Shown piece by piece: positions 32,389 through 39,942 of a stretch of 41,926 bases of DNA; the stretch's first letter is position 1, and each line of letters starts with the position of its first letter. The notes below the pieces were generated by a model. The model was not told where the DNA came from. It saw nothing but the letters and a program-made list of their open reading frames with translations, and did not search any database. The stretch is from assembly GCA_001796355.1 (NCBI GenBank), contig MGMG01000012.1, positions 1 through 41,926 of the forward strand, written 5' to 3'. This DNA comes from Chloroflexi bacterium GWB2_54_36 (lineage in GTDB: Bacteria; Chloroflexota; Anaerolineae; Anaerolineales; Anaerolineaceae). Both the position numbers and the translations under genes were made by a program.

Positions 32389-33630
32389 ATGACCAGCGAT
32401 TTTAATGAAACATTGCAGAAATATGCCGATTTGATTGTTCAGGTAGGGTTGAACCTGCGCGCCGGCCAAAAACTGATCGTTCGAGCGCCGATTCAAGCGG
32501 CGCCGCTGGCACGGCTGGTCACAGTCAGCGCTTACCGCGCCGGAGCGCGGTTGGTGGACGTGCTGTACTCGGATGAGGAAATCACTCTGGCCCGCTTCGA
32601 AAACGCGCCGCGCGATTCATTCGCGGAGTTCCCGGCTTACCGCGCCAAAGTGCTGGAGGAGTATGCAGCTAATGGCGACGCGATGCTTTCGATTTACTCC
32701 GAGAACCCCGATCTGCTCAAGGGGCAGGATCCGAACCTGATTGGGATTGCCACCAAAGCAACCGCCACCCATGCCCGGCCATATTCACAGTTGATTGCCC
32801 GCAACAACACCAACTGGCTGGTGGTCAGCATCCCGATCCCCTCTTGGGCCGCCAAGGTGTTTCCTGGCCTGAGCGCCGACGAACAGATGACAAAGCTGTG
32901 GGACGCCCTTTTTGAAGTGACCCGGCTGAAACGCCCCGATCCGGCGGCAGACTGGAAAGAACATATCCGCCAGTTGGGTGCCCGAAAAGAAATGCTGAAT
33001 AACAAGCGATACGCCGCGCTCAAGTACCGTGCCCCGGGGACGGACCTCACCATTGGCCTGCCAGATGGACATATCTGGTACGGCGGAGACGTCAAAGCAG
33101 CCAACGGTATCAACTTTATCCCCAATATGCCTACCGAGGAAGTCTTCACCATGCCACATAAGGATCGGGTGGATGGCGTGGTTCGTTCCAGTCTGCCGCT
33201 GAGTTACAGCGGCACGTTGATCGAAAATTTCAGCCTGACCTTCAAGGGCGGCAAAGTGGTGGATTACAAAGCCGAAAAAGGCGAACACGCGCTGAAGAAT
33301 CTGCTGGAGATGGACGAGGGCTCGGCCCGGTTGGGAGAGGTGGCGCTGGTGCCGCACAATTCGCCGATAGCCCAGTCCAAATTAATGTTCTTCAACACGC
33401 TGTTTGACGAAAACGCAGCCTCGCATCTGGCGCTGGGGCGCGCTTACCAGTTCACCATGCAGGGCGGCGAGAAGATGAGTGAGGAACAGTTCGCGGCTGC
33501 CGGCGGCAACACCAGCCTGGCGCATGTTGACTTTATGGTCGGCTCCGGCAAGATGGATATCGACGGCGTTTTTGCCGACGGCAAAACTGAGCCGCTGATG
33601 CGCAATGGCGAGTGGGTCGCGCCGGTTTAG
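32389..33630 (+). CDS. M29 family metallo-aminopeptidase
   Basis: 413 residues, the family length. Features of the thermophilic aminopeptidase family M29 (AmpS, PepS, T. thermophilus aminopeptidase T) are visible: YADLIVQVGLNLRAGQKLIV at the start, NMPTEEVFTMPHKDRVDG, GSARLGEVALVPHNSPI and THE HVDFMVGS ending, which together supply the Glu, His and Asp metal ligands. It removes N-terminal residues from peptides in the cytoplasm. GGGAGAG lies six bases before the ATG, and a TATAAT (32346-32351) lies 38 bp upstream without a good -35 partner. Confidence 0.95.
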   Translation: MTSDFNETLQKYADLIVQVGLNLRAGQKLIVRAPIQAAPLARLVTVSAYRAGARLVDVLYSDEEITLARFENAPRDSFAEFPAYRAKVLEEYAANGDAMLSIYSENPDLLKGQDPNLIGIATKATATHARPYSQLIARNNTNWLVVSIPIPSWAAKVFPGLSADEQMTKLWDALFEVTRLKRPDPAADWKEHIRQLGARKEMLNNKRYAALKYRAPGTDLTIGLPDGHIWYGGDVKAANGINFIPNMPTEEVFTMPHKDRVDGVVRSSLPLSYSGTLIENFSLTFKGGKVVDYKAEKGEHALKNLLEMDEGSARLGEVALVPHNSPIAQSKLMFFNTLFDENAASHLALGRAYQFTMQGGEKMSEEQFAAAGGNTSLAHVDFMVGSGKMDIDGVFADGKTEPLMRNGEWVAPV

Positions 33631-33678
33631 TTTTTAAACCAGAGGGCTTTACTGCGGACAGGGCAAGGAGAACCCGGT

Positions 33679-33766
33679 GGCTGAGCTTGCCCGCACTGAG
33701 CCCAGTCGAAGTGTCGAAGCCAGCGCTTACTCACCACGTGCCCTTCGACCCTTCGACAAGCTCAGG
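33679..33766. repeat. TTCGACAAGCTCAG inverted-repeat element, copy left of the GIY-YIG gene
   Basis: CTGAGCCCAGTCGAA (33696-33710) pairs imperfectly with TTCGACAAGCTCAG (33752-33765), with a further GGCTGAGCTTG at 33679. The same family occurs at 34213-34275 and as a half copy at 951-964. Confidence 0.6.
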
Positions 33767-33803
33767 GTACGAAGTGCGCGGTGGGGCAGTTTATTCCCCT
33801 GGC

Positions 33804-34100
33804 TTAGCTGTAATCATCCTTCTTGGTTCGGCTTTTGGAATATTCAACTAACAAATGTTCTTGCCCTTGGATAAGAGCAAATTTTTTTCGCCTGCTCCAC
33901 CCTTGAATTTGTTTTTCCCTTCCAAAAGCATCGTCGATGCGGTCGCATTCCTCATAATACACTAATTTAACGGGTAAACGTTTCTTGGTGTAAATAGCCC
34001 CTAGACCATTCTGGTGTTCCCAAAGGCGCTGGTCAAGATTCCAGGTGCTGCCGGTATAAAAACTCCCATCAGCACATTCGAGAATATACATATACGGCAT
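33804..34100 (-). CDS. GIY-YIG nuclease-superfamily protein
   Basis: 98 residues, single domain: YMYILECADGSFYTGST (the GIY-YIG motif with YTG in place of YIG), the conserved Arg in LDQRLWEHQNG, YTKKRLPVKLVYYEE and FGREKQIQGWSRRKK. This is the UPF0213-like group of short, stand-alone proteins whose biological role is not established; some relatives cut DNA. It lies on the opposite strand to both neighbours and is enclosed by two copies of an intergenic inverted-repeat element. Confidence 0.92.
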   Translation of the reverse strand: MPYMYILECADGSFYTGSTWNLDQRLWEHQNGLGAIYTKKRLPVKLVYYEECDRIDDAFGREKQIQGWSRRKKFALIQGQEHLLVEYSKSRTKKDDYS

Positions 34101-34212
34101 AAGGTTATTCTAGCAAAAAATGAAATTGGGGCTGGAAATCACAAGTGTGAATTCTGGGCTCACATATTACATCGATGACCCCTCGATACTTTGGCAGACA
34201 ACCCTTCGACAC

Positions 34213-34275
34213 TTCGACAAGCTCAGTGCAGGCACGCTCAGGGCACGGCTTAACCCGCTGGCTGAGCCTGTCGAA
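34213..34275. repeat. TTCGACAAGCTCAG inverted-repeat element, copy right of the GIY-YIG gene
   Basis: TTCGACAAGCTCAG (34213-34226) pairs with CTGAGCCTGTCGAA (34262-34275), 13 of 14 positions, across 35 bp. It belongs to the same family as 33679-33766. Confidence 0.7.
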
Positions 34276-34354
34276 GCCAAGGTAGACCTGTAAATTTGGA
34301 ATTTGCCTGGCGAAAAACCTCATTTTGGCTGCCCCCTTCGATTAAAATGGAAGC

Positions 34355-35200
34355 ATGCTCCCAAACCGCATCTACTTTGGTGACAATCTATCCATCCTGC
34401 AAACACTGCCCGCGGAATCGGTCGAGTTAATCTACATCGACCCGCCGTTCAACACCGGCAAGACTCAGGCGCGTACCCAGATCAAAACCGAACGCAACCA
34501 GAACGGCAACCGCACCGGTTTTGCCGGGCAGCGCTACGAGACGATCAAAGTCGGTACACAGGCCTACGCCGACCTGTTCGACGATTACCTGGCCTTCCTT
34601 GAACCGCGCCTGGTGGAGGCCCGCCGTCTGCTGACGCCAAACGGCAGCCTGTATTTTCACATTGATTACCGCGAGGTGCATTACTGCAAGGTGTTGCTGG
34701 ACGGCATTTTTGGGCGCGAGTCGTTCCTCAATGAGATCATCTGGGCTTACGATTACGGCGCGCGGACACGAAAAAAATGGCCGGCGAAACACGATAACAT
34801 CCTGTGGTATGCCAAAAATCCGCTGGACTACATTTATAACGTGGATGACATCGACCGCATCCCGTACATGGCGCCCGGTCTGGTAGGTCCGGTAAAGGCG
34901 GAGCGCGGCAAACTGCCAACCGACACCTGGTGGCATACCATCGTTCCTACCAACAGCAAGGAAAAAACGGGTTACCCCACTCAGAAACCGCTGGGCATTC
35001 TGCGACGCATTCTGCGCGCATCGTCCAACCCGGGCGGTACGGTCATGGACTTCTTTGCGGGCAGCGGGACCACTGGCGCGGCCTGCCTGGAGTTGGGGCG
35101 GCGCTTCATCCTGATCGACGACAATCCCCAGGCGTTGGAAGTGATGCATAAACGCTTCGATAACGCAGTCGAGATCGAATGGATTGGCACGCCGGCCTGA
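34355..35200 (+). CDS. Amino-group DNA methyltransferase (N6-adenine or N4-cytosine)
   Basis: 281 residues with the beta-class motif order. The catalytic DPPF is at 29-32 (LIYIDPPFNTG), and the SAM-binding DFFAGSGTTG follows at 232-241 with GRRFILIDDN after it. YPTQKPLGILRRIL lies before the SAM motif, as in family members. DPPF is compatible with adenine-N6 methylation. No restriction endonuclease, specificity subunit or resolvase is adjacent, so it is an orphan or part of a different system. GGAAGC lies just before ATG 34355. An AlkD-like gene starts 25 bp downstream. Confidence 0.93.
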   Translation: MLPNRIYFGDNLSILQTLPAESVELIYIDPPFNTGKTQARTQIKTERNQNGNRTGFAGQRYETIKVGTQAYADLFDDYLAFLEPRLVEARRLLTPNGSLYFHIDYREVHYCKVLLDGIFGRESFLNEIIWAYDYGARTRKKWPAKHDNILWYAKNPLDYIYNVDDIDRIPYMAPGLVGPVKAERGKLPTDTWWHTIVPTNSKEKTGYPTQKPLGILRRILRASSNPGGTVMDFFAGSGTTGAACLELGRRFILIDDNPQALEVMHKRFDNAVEIEWIGTPA

Positions 35201-35225
35201 GCCCGACAGAACCGGTAGAAATTTG

Positions 35226-35912
35226 ATGAAACCAGAGCCCCTCACCACCGCGCAGTTGATTGAACGCATGCGTGAAATGGCCAACCCTGAAAATGCAGCG
35301 GGGATGGCGCGCTTTGGCATCAATCCGGCCAATACCCTGGGGGTTTCCATGCCGCAGCTGCGAGCTCTGGCGCGCGGGCAGCGCAATCATCAAACAGCTC
35401 AGGAATTATGGGCCAGCGGCATTCATGAGGCGCGCATCCTGGCAGCATTGGTCGATGATCCGGCGTTACTGACCGAAGCGCAGATGGAGGACTGGGTGCA
35501 GGATTTCGACTCCTGGGACGTGTGCGACCAGGTGTGTATGAACTTGTTCGACCGCAGCCCGCTGGCCTTCGCGAAAGCCAGCGAGTGGGCCGGGCGCGAG
35601 CCGGAGTTTGTCAAGCGGGCCGGCTTTGCGCTGATGGCCTGCCTGGCGTGGCATGATAAGGGCGCGGCGGACGAGCGTTTTTTGGAATTTCTTCCGGTCA
35701 TTCAGCGCGAATCGACTGACCGGCGCAACTTTGTCAAAAAAGCCGTCAACTGGGCGCTGCGGCAAATCGGCAAGCGCAACCTGGCGCTCAATCAGGCGGC
35801 GATTATCGCAGCGCATGAAATTCAGGCAATCGAATCGCCGGCAGCCCGCTGGATTGCAGCCGATGCGCTGCGCGAGCTCGAAAATTTACCTGCGGAGAAA
35901 TTTAAACATTGA
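35226..35912 (+). CDS. AlkD-like DNA alkylation repair protein
   Basis: 228 residues from ATG 35226. All-helical, HEAT-like, matching the DNA_alkylation family: GVSMPQLRALAR, then FDSWDVCDQVC, which aligns with the catalytic WWDTVD region of B. cereus AlkD and keeps the Asp, and NFVKKAVNWALRQIGKRN, which keeps the Trp of the third active-site position. AlkD removes positively charged alkylated bases such as 3-methyladenine and 7-methylguanine without base flipping. It sits 25 bp after the methyltransferase and overlaps the phosphorylase start by four bases. One of the three AlkD active-site aromatic residues appears to be Ser. Confidence 0.88.
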   Translation: MKPEPLTTAQLIERMREMANPENAAGMARFGINPANTLGVSMPQLRALARGQRNHQTAQELWASGIHEARILAALVDDPALLTEAQMEDWVQDFDSWDVCDQVCMNLFDRSPLAFAKASEWAGREPEFVKRAGFALMACLAWHDKGAADERFLEFLPVIQRESTDRRNFVKKAVNWALRQIGKRNLALNQAAIIAAHEIQAIESPAARWIAADALRELENLPAEKFKH

Positions 35913-36676
35913 ATCACGATAGCCCCATTCTGGAGTTCGACCCTGCCCGCCGCGCCATCCTCGAACCGGACGGCGCCCCGACGAGCGAACCCGCTCCTGA
36001 CCGCTGTGTTTTGTGCTTTTTCCATGAGATTATCGAGCAACTGGTTGAACGACAGGCGCTGCGGCGCATCGGGCAGTTGAAGTCGGAGATCGGGCCGAAC
36101 CCGCTTTACGTGCTCGACCACAACAACGCGCGGGTGCTGGTGGCGCACCCCGGTGTAGGCGCGCCGCTGGCAGCCGGGTTTTTGGAAGAAATAATTGCCT
36201 TAGGTATTAACCGCTTTATCGTGACCGGCGGCTGCGGCGTGCTCGATCACGGCATTGCTGCCGGGCATCCCGTGGTGGTGACCGGTGCGGTGCGCGACGA
36301 AGGCACTTCCTACCATTACCTGCCGCCCTCGCGCGAGGTGACCGCCAGCCCGCCGGCCTCGGCAGTGCTGGAGGCGGTATTGAAGGAACGCGGGCTGGAA
36401 TACCGCACCGGAAAAACCTGGACTACCGATGCAATTTATCGCGAGACGGCGCGGCGCCGCGACCGGCGGGTGGCCGAAGGTTGCTCGATCGTCGAGATGG
36501 AGGCAGCGGCGCTGTTTGCAGTGGCGCAGTTCCGCGGGGTCACGCTGGGGCAACTGGTTTACGGCGGCGACCTGGTGGTGCCAGAGGGCTGGGACGGGCG
36601 CGGCTGGCACACGCGCTCGACCGACCGCGAGTTGATGTTCTGGCTGGCAGTGGAGGCGTGCGTGAGGCTGGAGTGA
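35909..36676 (+). CDS. Nucleoside phosphorylase family protein
   Basis: 255 residues. The start is TTG at 35909 overlapping the AlkD-like stop (TTGA), with GGAG about 11 bases before; no upstream ATG is available. The PNP/UDP phosphorylase fold shows VLVAHPGVGAPLAAGFLEE, FIVTGGCGVLD, and CSIVEMEAAALFAVAQ with the ribose-binding Glu-Met-Glu, then GQLVYGGDLV. It should split a nucleoside with phosphate to give a base and ribose-1-phosphate; uridine-type specificity is most common for this pattern. Coupling to an AlkD-like gene is unusual. Alternatives are nucleosidase activity or another purine/pyrimidine substrate. Confidence 0.9.
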   Translation: MNHDSPILEFDPARRAILEPDGAPTSEPAPDRCVLCFFHEIIEQLVERQALRRIGQLKSEIGPNPLYVLDHNNARVLVAHPGVGAPLAAGFLEEIIALGINRFIVTGGCGVLDHGIAAGHPVVVTGAVRDEGTSYHYLPPSREVTASPPASAVLEAVLKERGLEYRTGKTWTTDAIYRETARRRDRRVAEGCSIVEMEAAALFAVAQFRGVTLGQLVYGGDLVVPEGWDGRGWHTRSTDRELMFWLAVEACVRLE

Positions 36677-36757
36677 ATGGACGCGTGCCACGTGTCAAGT
36701 GCCAGGTTGCACAAGGCGTCGTGCGCTACCCATCTATGCCCGAATTGCACTAGTTTG

Positions 36758-36829
36758 TAGCGCAAACTTTAGTTTGCGTGGGCAAGCTGACAGCCTACCC
36801 TACCAGCAGCGAACTAAAGTTCGCTCTAC
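36758..36829. repeat. Imperfect 21-bp inverted repeat (GTAGCGCAAACTTTAGTT family)
   Basis: GTAGCGCAAACTTTAGTT plus TGC (36758-36778) pairs with GCGAACTAAAGTTCGC plus TCTAC (36809-36829), three mismatches, across 30 bp. A related half GTGGCGCAAACTT occurs near 41271. It is downstream of the phosphorylase gene and looks like a dispersed intergenic repeat. Confidence 0.6.
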
Positions 36830-36863
36830 ATTACAGTGTTAAAACAACGTCGAACTACCACGG

Positions 36864-36880
36864 AAAAGGTGCAATGCACC
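36864..36880 (-). terminator. Short intrinsic terminator of the small transcript
   Basis: On the minus strand GGTGC-ATT-GCACC is followed by TTTTCC. The stem is short (5 bp), but position and T-run fit the end of a roughly 200-nt RNA starting near 37064. Confidence 0.5.
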
Positions 36881-36950
36881 AAGGGTATAGCCTATTAACC
36901 AGAGAGCCGCCTTTGCGAGGCGGCTCCTGTATTATTAGGCTGCGGCAACC

Positions 36951-37004
36951 TTATCGGATACCGAGGAGGGATGCCGCAGCCAGACGCTTACTACGATCTG
37001 TCAT
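36951..37004 (-). CDS. 17-residue small ORF in the structured transcript
   Basis: ATG 37004 to TAA 36951 encodes MTDRSKRLAAASLLGIR, basic with a hydrophobic C-terminal half. GAGGAGGTGG ends ten bases before the ATG, one of the best ribosome binding sites in the window. The last third of the ORF forms the 5' arm of a strong hairpin, so translation would affect RNA folding. This could be a microprotein, a regulatory leader peptide, or a chance ORF inside a structured RNA. Confidence 0.35.
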   Translation of the reverse strand: MTDRSKRLAAASLLGIR

Positions 37005-37070
37005 TCTAGCACCACCTCCTCTTCCATTGGGATGGCGGGAGAAGGTTGACCTTGCGGTCAATGTATGGGT

Positions 37071-37099
37071 AGTATTGCATAAAAAGAAAGGGATGTCAA
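37071..37099 (-). promoter_or_regulatory. Promoter of the small transcript
   Basis: TTGACA (37099-37094) is perfect and AATACT (37076-37071) matches four of six, with a 17-bp spacer. Predicted start is near 37064, a few bases before the first hairpin. Confidence 0.6.
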
Positions 37100-37148
37100 G
37101 CGATAGAACCACGACCTACGAGCGGGAAGCGAGTTGGTAGAGCCGTTC

Positions 37149-38357
37149 TTAATTCCAGTCACTGATCAGCAGAAACTTGAACGCGCTGCCATCTTGCTCG
37201 AAGGTGGCGTTGGCCGTCAGCACTTCCACCCAGGTCTTACCGGGTTTGAACGGCACCAGATTGCCGTTGTCATCCACCAACGTAATTACGTCCGACTCGG
37301 CCAGCCGCTGCCACTTGACCGGCAGCACTTTACCATCGCGCGCCAGGAAGGCTGGGCCGGTGCCTTGCATGTTGACCTCCAGCAGCTCCACCTCGGGGCG
37401 CGGGTCGATGTCGGTGTGGCGCGCGTACATGACCAGCACATTTTCAAAAGCGATCGGCTCGCTGGTGGCTGCGTCGGTCAGCTGCTCGTAAACCGGGTTA
37501 TTACCGCCGAAATCATTGGCAGCGTCTGAGAAGCGCAGATACTTACCGCTGGCCGCATCGTAATCCCAGCGGTTATAAATGGCGCTCGAAAAGCGCACAT
37601 ACACCTGCTCGCCGGGCTGGGCATCCATCGGGTCCTCGAGCTTGAACACCATCCCATCCAGATTCTGGCGCGAATTATCCATGTCACGCCGCTCCAACAG
37701 CCCCCGCAGGGCAGTGGTATTGCTGATCAGGTAACTGTTGCTGCCTTCGTTTTCTCGACAGATGGCCGGGCAGGTACCCTCAGCCTCCAGGACCAACTGG
37801 CCGCCGAATTCGCTGGCCAACCGGTCATAGACCTGGTAGCTGGCGCTGCCAAAAACCAGTATCGGTTTGTATGCACGCATGAGGTTAATATCAATCAGGC
37901 GGCCGGAGCGGATGGGACGCACCTTCTCGGCATCCTCACCATAAAACAGGGCAGCGAAGCGCGTGGTGCCAAGCTCGCTGTAATATTCAAAAACAATATC
38001 CGCGTGCGAGAGGCCAAACTGCGGGCGCCCGGCGCGCGGCAGGTTTTGCACTTTGATCATAACTGGCCGGCGGTCTAGCAGCGTCGGATCAGCCACTCTA
38101 AGCCCGGTCAGCGGGTTGACGTCCAGGGGGAAGTCAGCCGGTCCAAAGCCTTCCAGCGGGTAAAGCGGAGTGGCGGTTGCCGTCACCTTAGGGAGTGGGA
38201 TCTCAGTGGGGGTGGCGGTTGCCTGTGGCAGGAAGGCGGTCGCGGTCGGCGGCGAAACGGTGGCGGAAGCAGTTGGCGTCGGCGTCGAGGTCACCCCGCA
38301 GGCAGTCAGGAGGATGCTGAATAGGATGATCAAGACAAGCAGTCGAGGTTGTTTCAT
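37149..38357 (-). CDS. DUF3048-containing lipoprotein
   Basis: 402 residues from ATG 38357, which has GGGAG five bases before (a GTG two codons upstream would overlap that site). The lipobox is LLTAC with Cys20, followed by a long Thr/Pro/Ala linker to about 75. The DUF3048 (YerB-like) body has NPLTGLRVADPTLLDRRPVMIKV, ADIVFEYYSELGTTRFAALF, VRPIRSGRLIDINL and LVMYARHTDID. These are surface lipoproteins of Gram-positive and Chloroflexota bacteria whose role is not established. It is monocistronic. The candidate small-RNA promoter begins 50 bp after its stop codon. Confidence 0.93.
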   Translation of the reverse strand: MKQPRLLVLIILFSILLTACGVTSTPTPTASATVSPPTATAFLPQATATPTEIPLPKVTATATPLYPLEGFGPADFPLDVNPLTGLRVADPTLLDRRPVMIKVQNLPRAGRPQFGLSHADIVFEYYSELGTTRFAALFYGEDAEKVRPIRSGRLIDINLMRAYKPILVFGSASYQVYDRLASEFGGQLVLEAEGTCPAICRENEGSNSYLISNTTALRGLLERRDMDNSRQNLDGMVFKLEDPMDAQPGEQVYVRFSSAIYNRWDYDAASGKYLRFSDAANDFGGNNPVYEQLTDAATSEPIAFENVLVMYARHTDIDPRPEVELLEVNMQGTGPAFLARDGKVLPVKWQRLAESDVITLVDDNGNLVPFKPGKTWVEVLTANATFEQDGSAFKFLLISDWN

Positions 38358-38514
38358 GTCCACTCCCGGTTCTCAATGCAGGCTTATCCCCTGGATGATA
38401 CTGCCAAGTCAGCCTTTTTGCAACCGCGAGGTCCAATCAACGTAAATACAACAAGAGAGTTGAATTGTGGCTTTTAGAGATTCAAGAACAAAGATGAGCC
38501 AACCGGCGCGAGGG

Positions 38515-38520
38515 TATAAT
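38515..38520 (+). promoter_or_regulatory. TATAAT box ten bases before the DUF2085 start
   Basis: The -10 box TATAAT ends ten bases before ATG 38531, and no Shine-Dalgarno precedes that ATG. Transcription would start within about three bases of the codon, so the mRNA may be leaderless. No good -35 box is seen. Confidence 0.45.
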
Positions 38521-38530
38521 TTACCTCACG

Positions 38531-39343
38531 ATGATCCCCAAGGCTAAAACCTCGTCGAAGCTTAAACCCATTGCCACCGGGCTGCTGATCCTGACAGCGG
38601 TTGCTTTATTTGGCGCCTGGCTGATTTTGACGCCCGAGGGGCTGCTGGGGAAAGCCGATGCCATTGGCTATTCTGTTTGCCATCGGATTGCCGACCGGTC
38701 GTTCTTTATTGGCGGGCGGCAAACCCCGTTGTGCGCTCGCTGTTCCGGCATGTACCTTGGCATGCTGGCCGGTTTGCTGTTCCAACTGCCGTTCGGCCGG
38801 CGCACCGAGTTCCCACCGCTGAAAATCTCGATCCCATTGAGCATCCTGTTTATCGCCTTTAGCGTGGACGGGTTAAACTCCTTCATGCAATTTGTCCCGG
38901 GTGCTCCGCTGCTGTACGAACCGACCAACCTGCTGCGTTTATTCACCGGGGCCGGGCTGGGGATGTTGGTGCCGCTGTATTTGCTACCGGTTTTCCACCA
39001 GACGCTCTGGGATAAAAGCGAGGAACGTCCGGCGCTGGAGCGCTGGACGCAAGCCGTGGGCTTGCTGGTTGTCATCACGCTGGTTGCATGGGCGGTATAT
39101 TCCGAGATACCGGCGCTGCTGGTTCCCCTGGCGGTCCTGAGCGCGTTGACGGTTCCGCTCATTCTGGGGATGTGCTATGCTTTATTATGGATACTTGCTT
39201 TCCATACGGAGAACCGGTATTCCAGCTTAAAACAGGCCTGGCGACCGCTGCTGGCGGGTTTAACCACAGCCATGCTGCAAATCGGGCTGATCGACCTGCT
39301 GCGTTACCGTTTTACCGGAACCTGGGCAGGGTTTCAATTGTAG
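38531..39343 (+). CDS. DUF2085 membrane protein
   Basis: 270 residues with six or so hydrophobic segments. The family signature is present: CHRIADRSFFIGGRQTPLCA and RCSGMYLG, holding Cys50-His51, Cys68 and Cys71, a likely metal or haem site facing one membrane side. Function is not established for DUF2085. The first segment (about 13-35) is followed by the motif at 50-75. There is no visible ribosome binding site; see the TATAAT box upstream. The DUF4126 gene follows 26 bp later. Confidence 0.92.
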   Translation: MIPKAKTSSKLKPIATGLLILTAVALFGAWLILTPEGLLGKADAIGYSVCHRIADRSFFIGGRQTPLCARCSGMYLGMLAGLLFQLPFGRRTEFPPLKISIPLSILFIAFSVDGLNSFMQFVPGAPLLYEPTNLLRLFTGAGLGMLVPLYLLPVFHQTLWDKSEERPALERWTQAVGLLVVITLVAWAVYSEIPALLVPLAVLSALTVPLILGMCYALLWILAFHTENRYSSLKQAWRPLLAGLTTAMLQIGLIDLLRYRFTGTWAGFQL

Positions 39344-39369
39344 GGTTTACGACCCTGGAGGAAAAGGCT

Positions 39370-39942
39370 ATGTTGGAATTATTTGGGGTATTATCCGCCT
39401 TTGGTCTATCAGCCAGCGCCGGACTGAATGCCTATATCCCGCTGCTGGTGGTGGCGCTGCTGGCGCGTTTCACCGACCTGCTCAAACTGCAGCCGCCGTG
39501 GGATGCGCTGACCTCCTGGTGGACGATTGGGTTTCTGGTGGTACTCTCCACCATTGAATTTTTTGCCGATAAATTTCCGGCCGTCAATCATGTAAACGAT
39601 TTGATCCAATCGTTTGTCCGGCCGGCAGCCGGAGCGATCGTCTTCGCTGCCAGCGCCAATTTGGTCACAGACGTCCATCCGGTGCTGTCCCTCGGGTTGG
39701 GCTTGCTGGTGGCGGGCGGCGTGAACGCAGTCAAAACGCTGGCCGTGCGCCCGGCGGTCACAGCCACTACCGGCGGCGCCGGTAACGTGCCGGTCAGCAT
39801 GGCAGAAGACCTGCTCTCGACCGTGGTATCCATTCTGGCGGTGGTTGTGCCAGTGTTTATTGCCTGCTTGCTGGTGCTGGTTACTGCCTGGGTGATCTGG
39901 TTGATCTATCGCCGGGCCAGGCGCGAACAGTCAGCTTCCTAA
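39370..39942 (+). CDS. DUF4126 membrane protein
   Basis: 190 residues from ATG 39370, with GGAGG eight bases upstream. The open frame extends 94 codons further back, but that overlaps the DUF2085 gene and has no Shine-Dalgarno. Typical DUF4126 features are SAFGLSASAGLNAYIPLLVVALLAR (shown here in part), FFADKFPAVNHVNDLIQSFVRP, AAGGVNAVKTLAVRPAVT-like loops, and a C-terminal helix ending IYRRARREQSAS. There are about five membrane helices. Function is unknown. It probably shares a transcript with DUF2085. Its stop codon overlaps the stop of the convergent L,D-transpeptidase gene. Confidence 0.9.
   Translation: MLELFGVLSAFGLSASAGLNAYIPLLVVALLARFTDLLKLQPPWDALTSWWTIGFLVVLSTIEFFADKFPAVNHVNDLIQSFVRPAAGAIVFAASANLVTDVHPVLSLGLGLLVAGGVNAVKTLAVRPAVTATTGGAGNVPVSMAEDLLSTVVSILAVVVPVFIACLLVLVTAWVIWLIYRRARREQSAS

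Larger units (their letters stand above)
36864..37064 (-). ncRNA. Candidate structured small RNA (or microprotein mRNA), family unknown
   Basis: This roughly 200-nt minus-strand unit has all parts of a stand-alone gene. A promoter lies just upstream. A 5' hairpin TTGACC-GCAA-GGTCAA (37061-37046) has a GNRA tetraloop a few bases from the predicted start. A GAGGAGGTGG Shine-Dalgarno and 17-codon ORF follow. A 10-bp perfect stem GGCTGCGGCA/TGCCGCAGCC (36981-36972 with 36947-36938) has its 5' arm inside the ORF. Next is a hairpin GAGCCGCC-TCGCAAA-GGCGGCTC (36926-36904) extendable at its base, and then a terminator. No gene lies downstream on that strand, so it is not a leader of a known gene. It does not show 6S, SRP, RNase P or tmRNA landmarks. 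Confidence 0.5.

Noticed and set aside
34355-35200. Restriction-modification system
   Set aside because: Only the methyltransferase is present; neither neighbour has nuclease, helicase or specificity-subunit motifs. The GIY-YIG gene is too far and oppositely oriented to call a partner.
37121-37143. tRNA-Gly-like 5' fragment (GCGGGAAGCGAGTTGGTAGAGC)
   Set aside because: It resembles a tRNA start and D-arm, but no anticodon arm or T-arm follows; the sequence runs on to the 3' end of the DUF3048 gene on the other strand.
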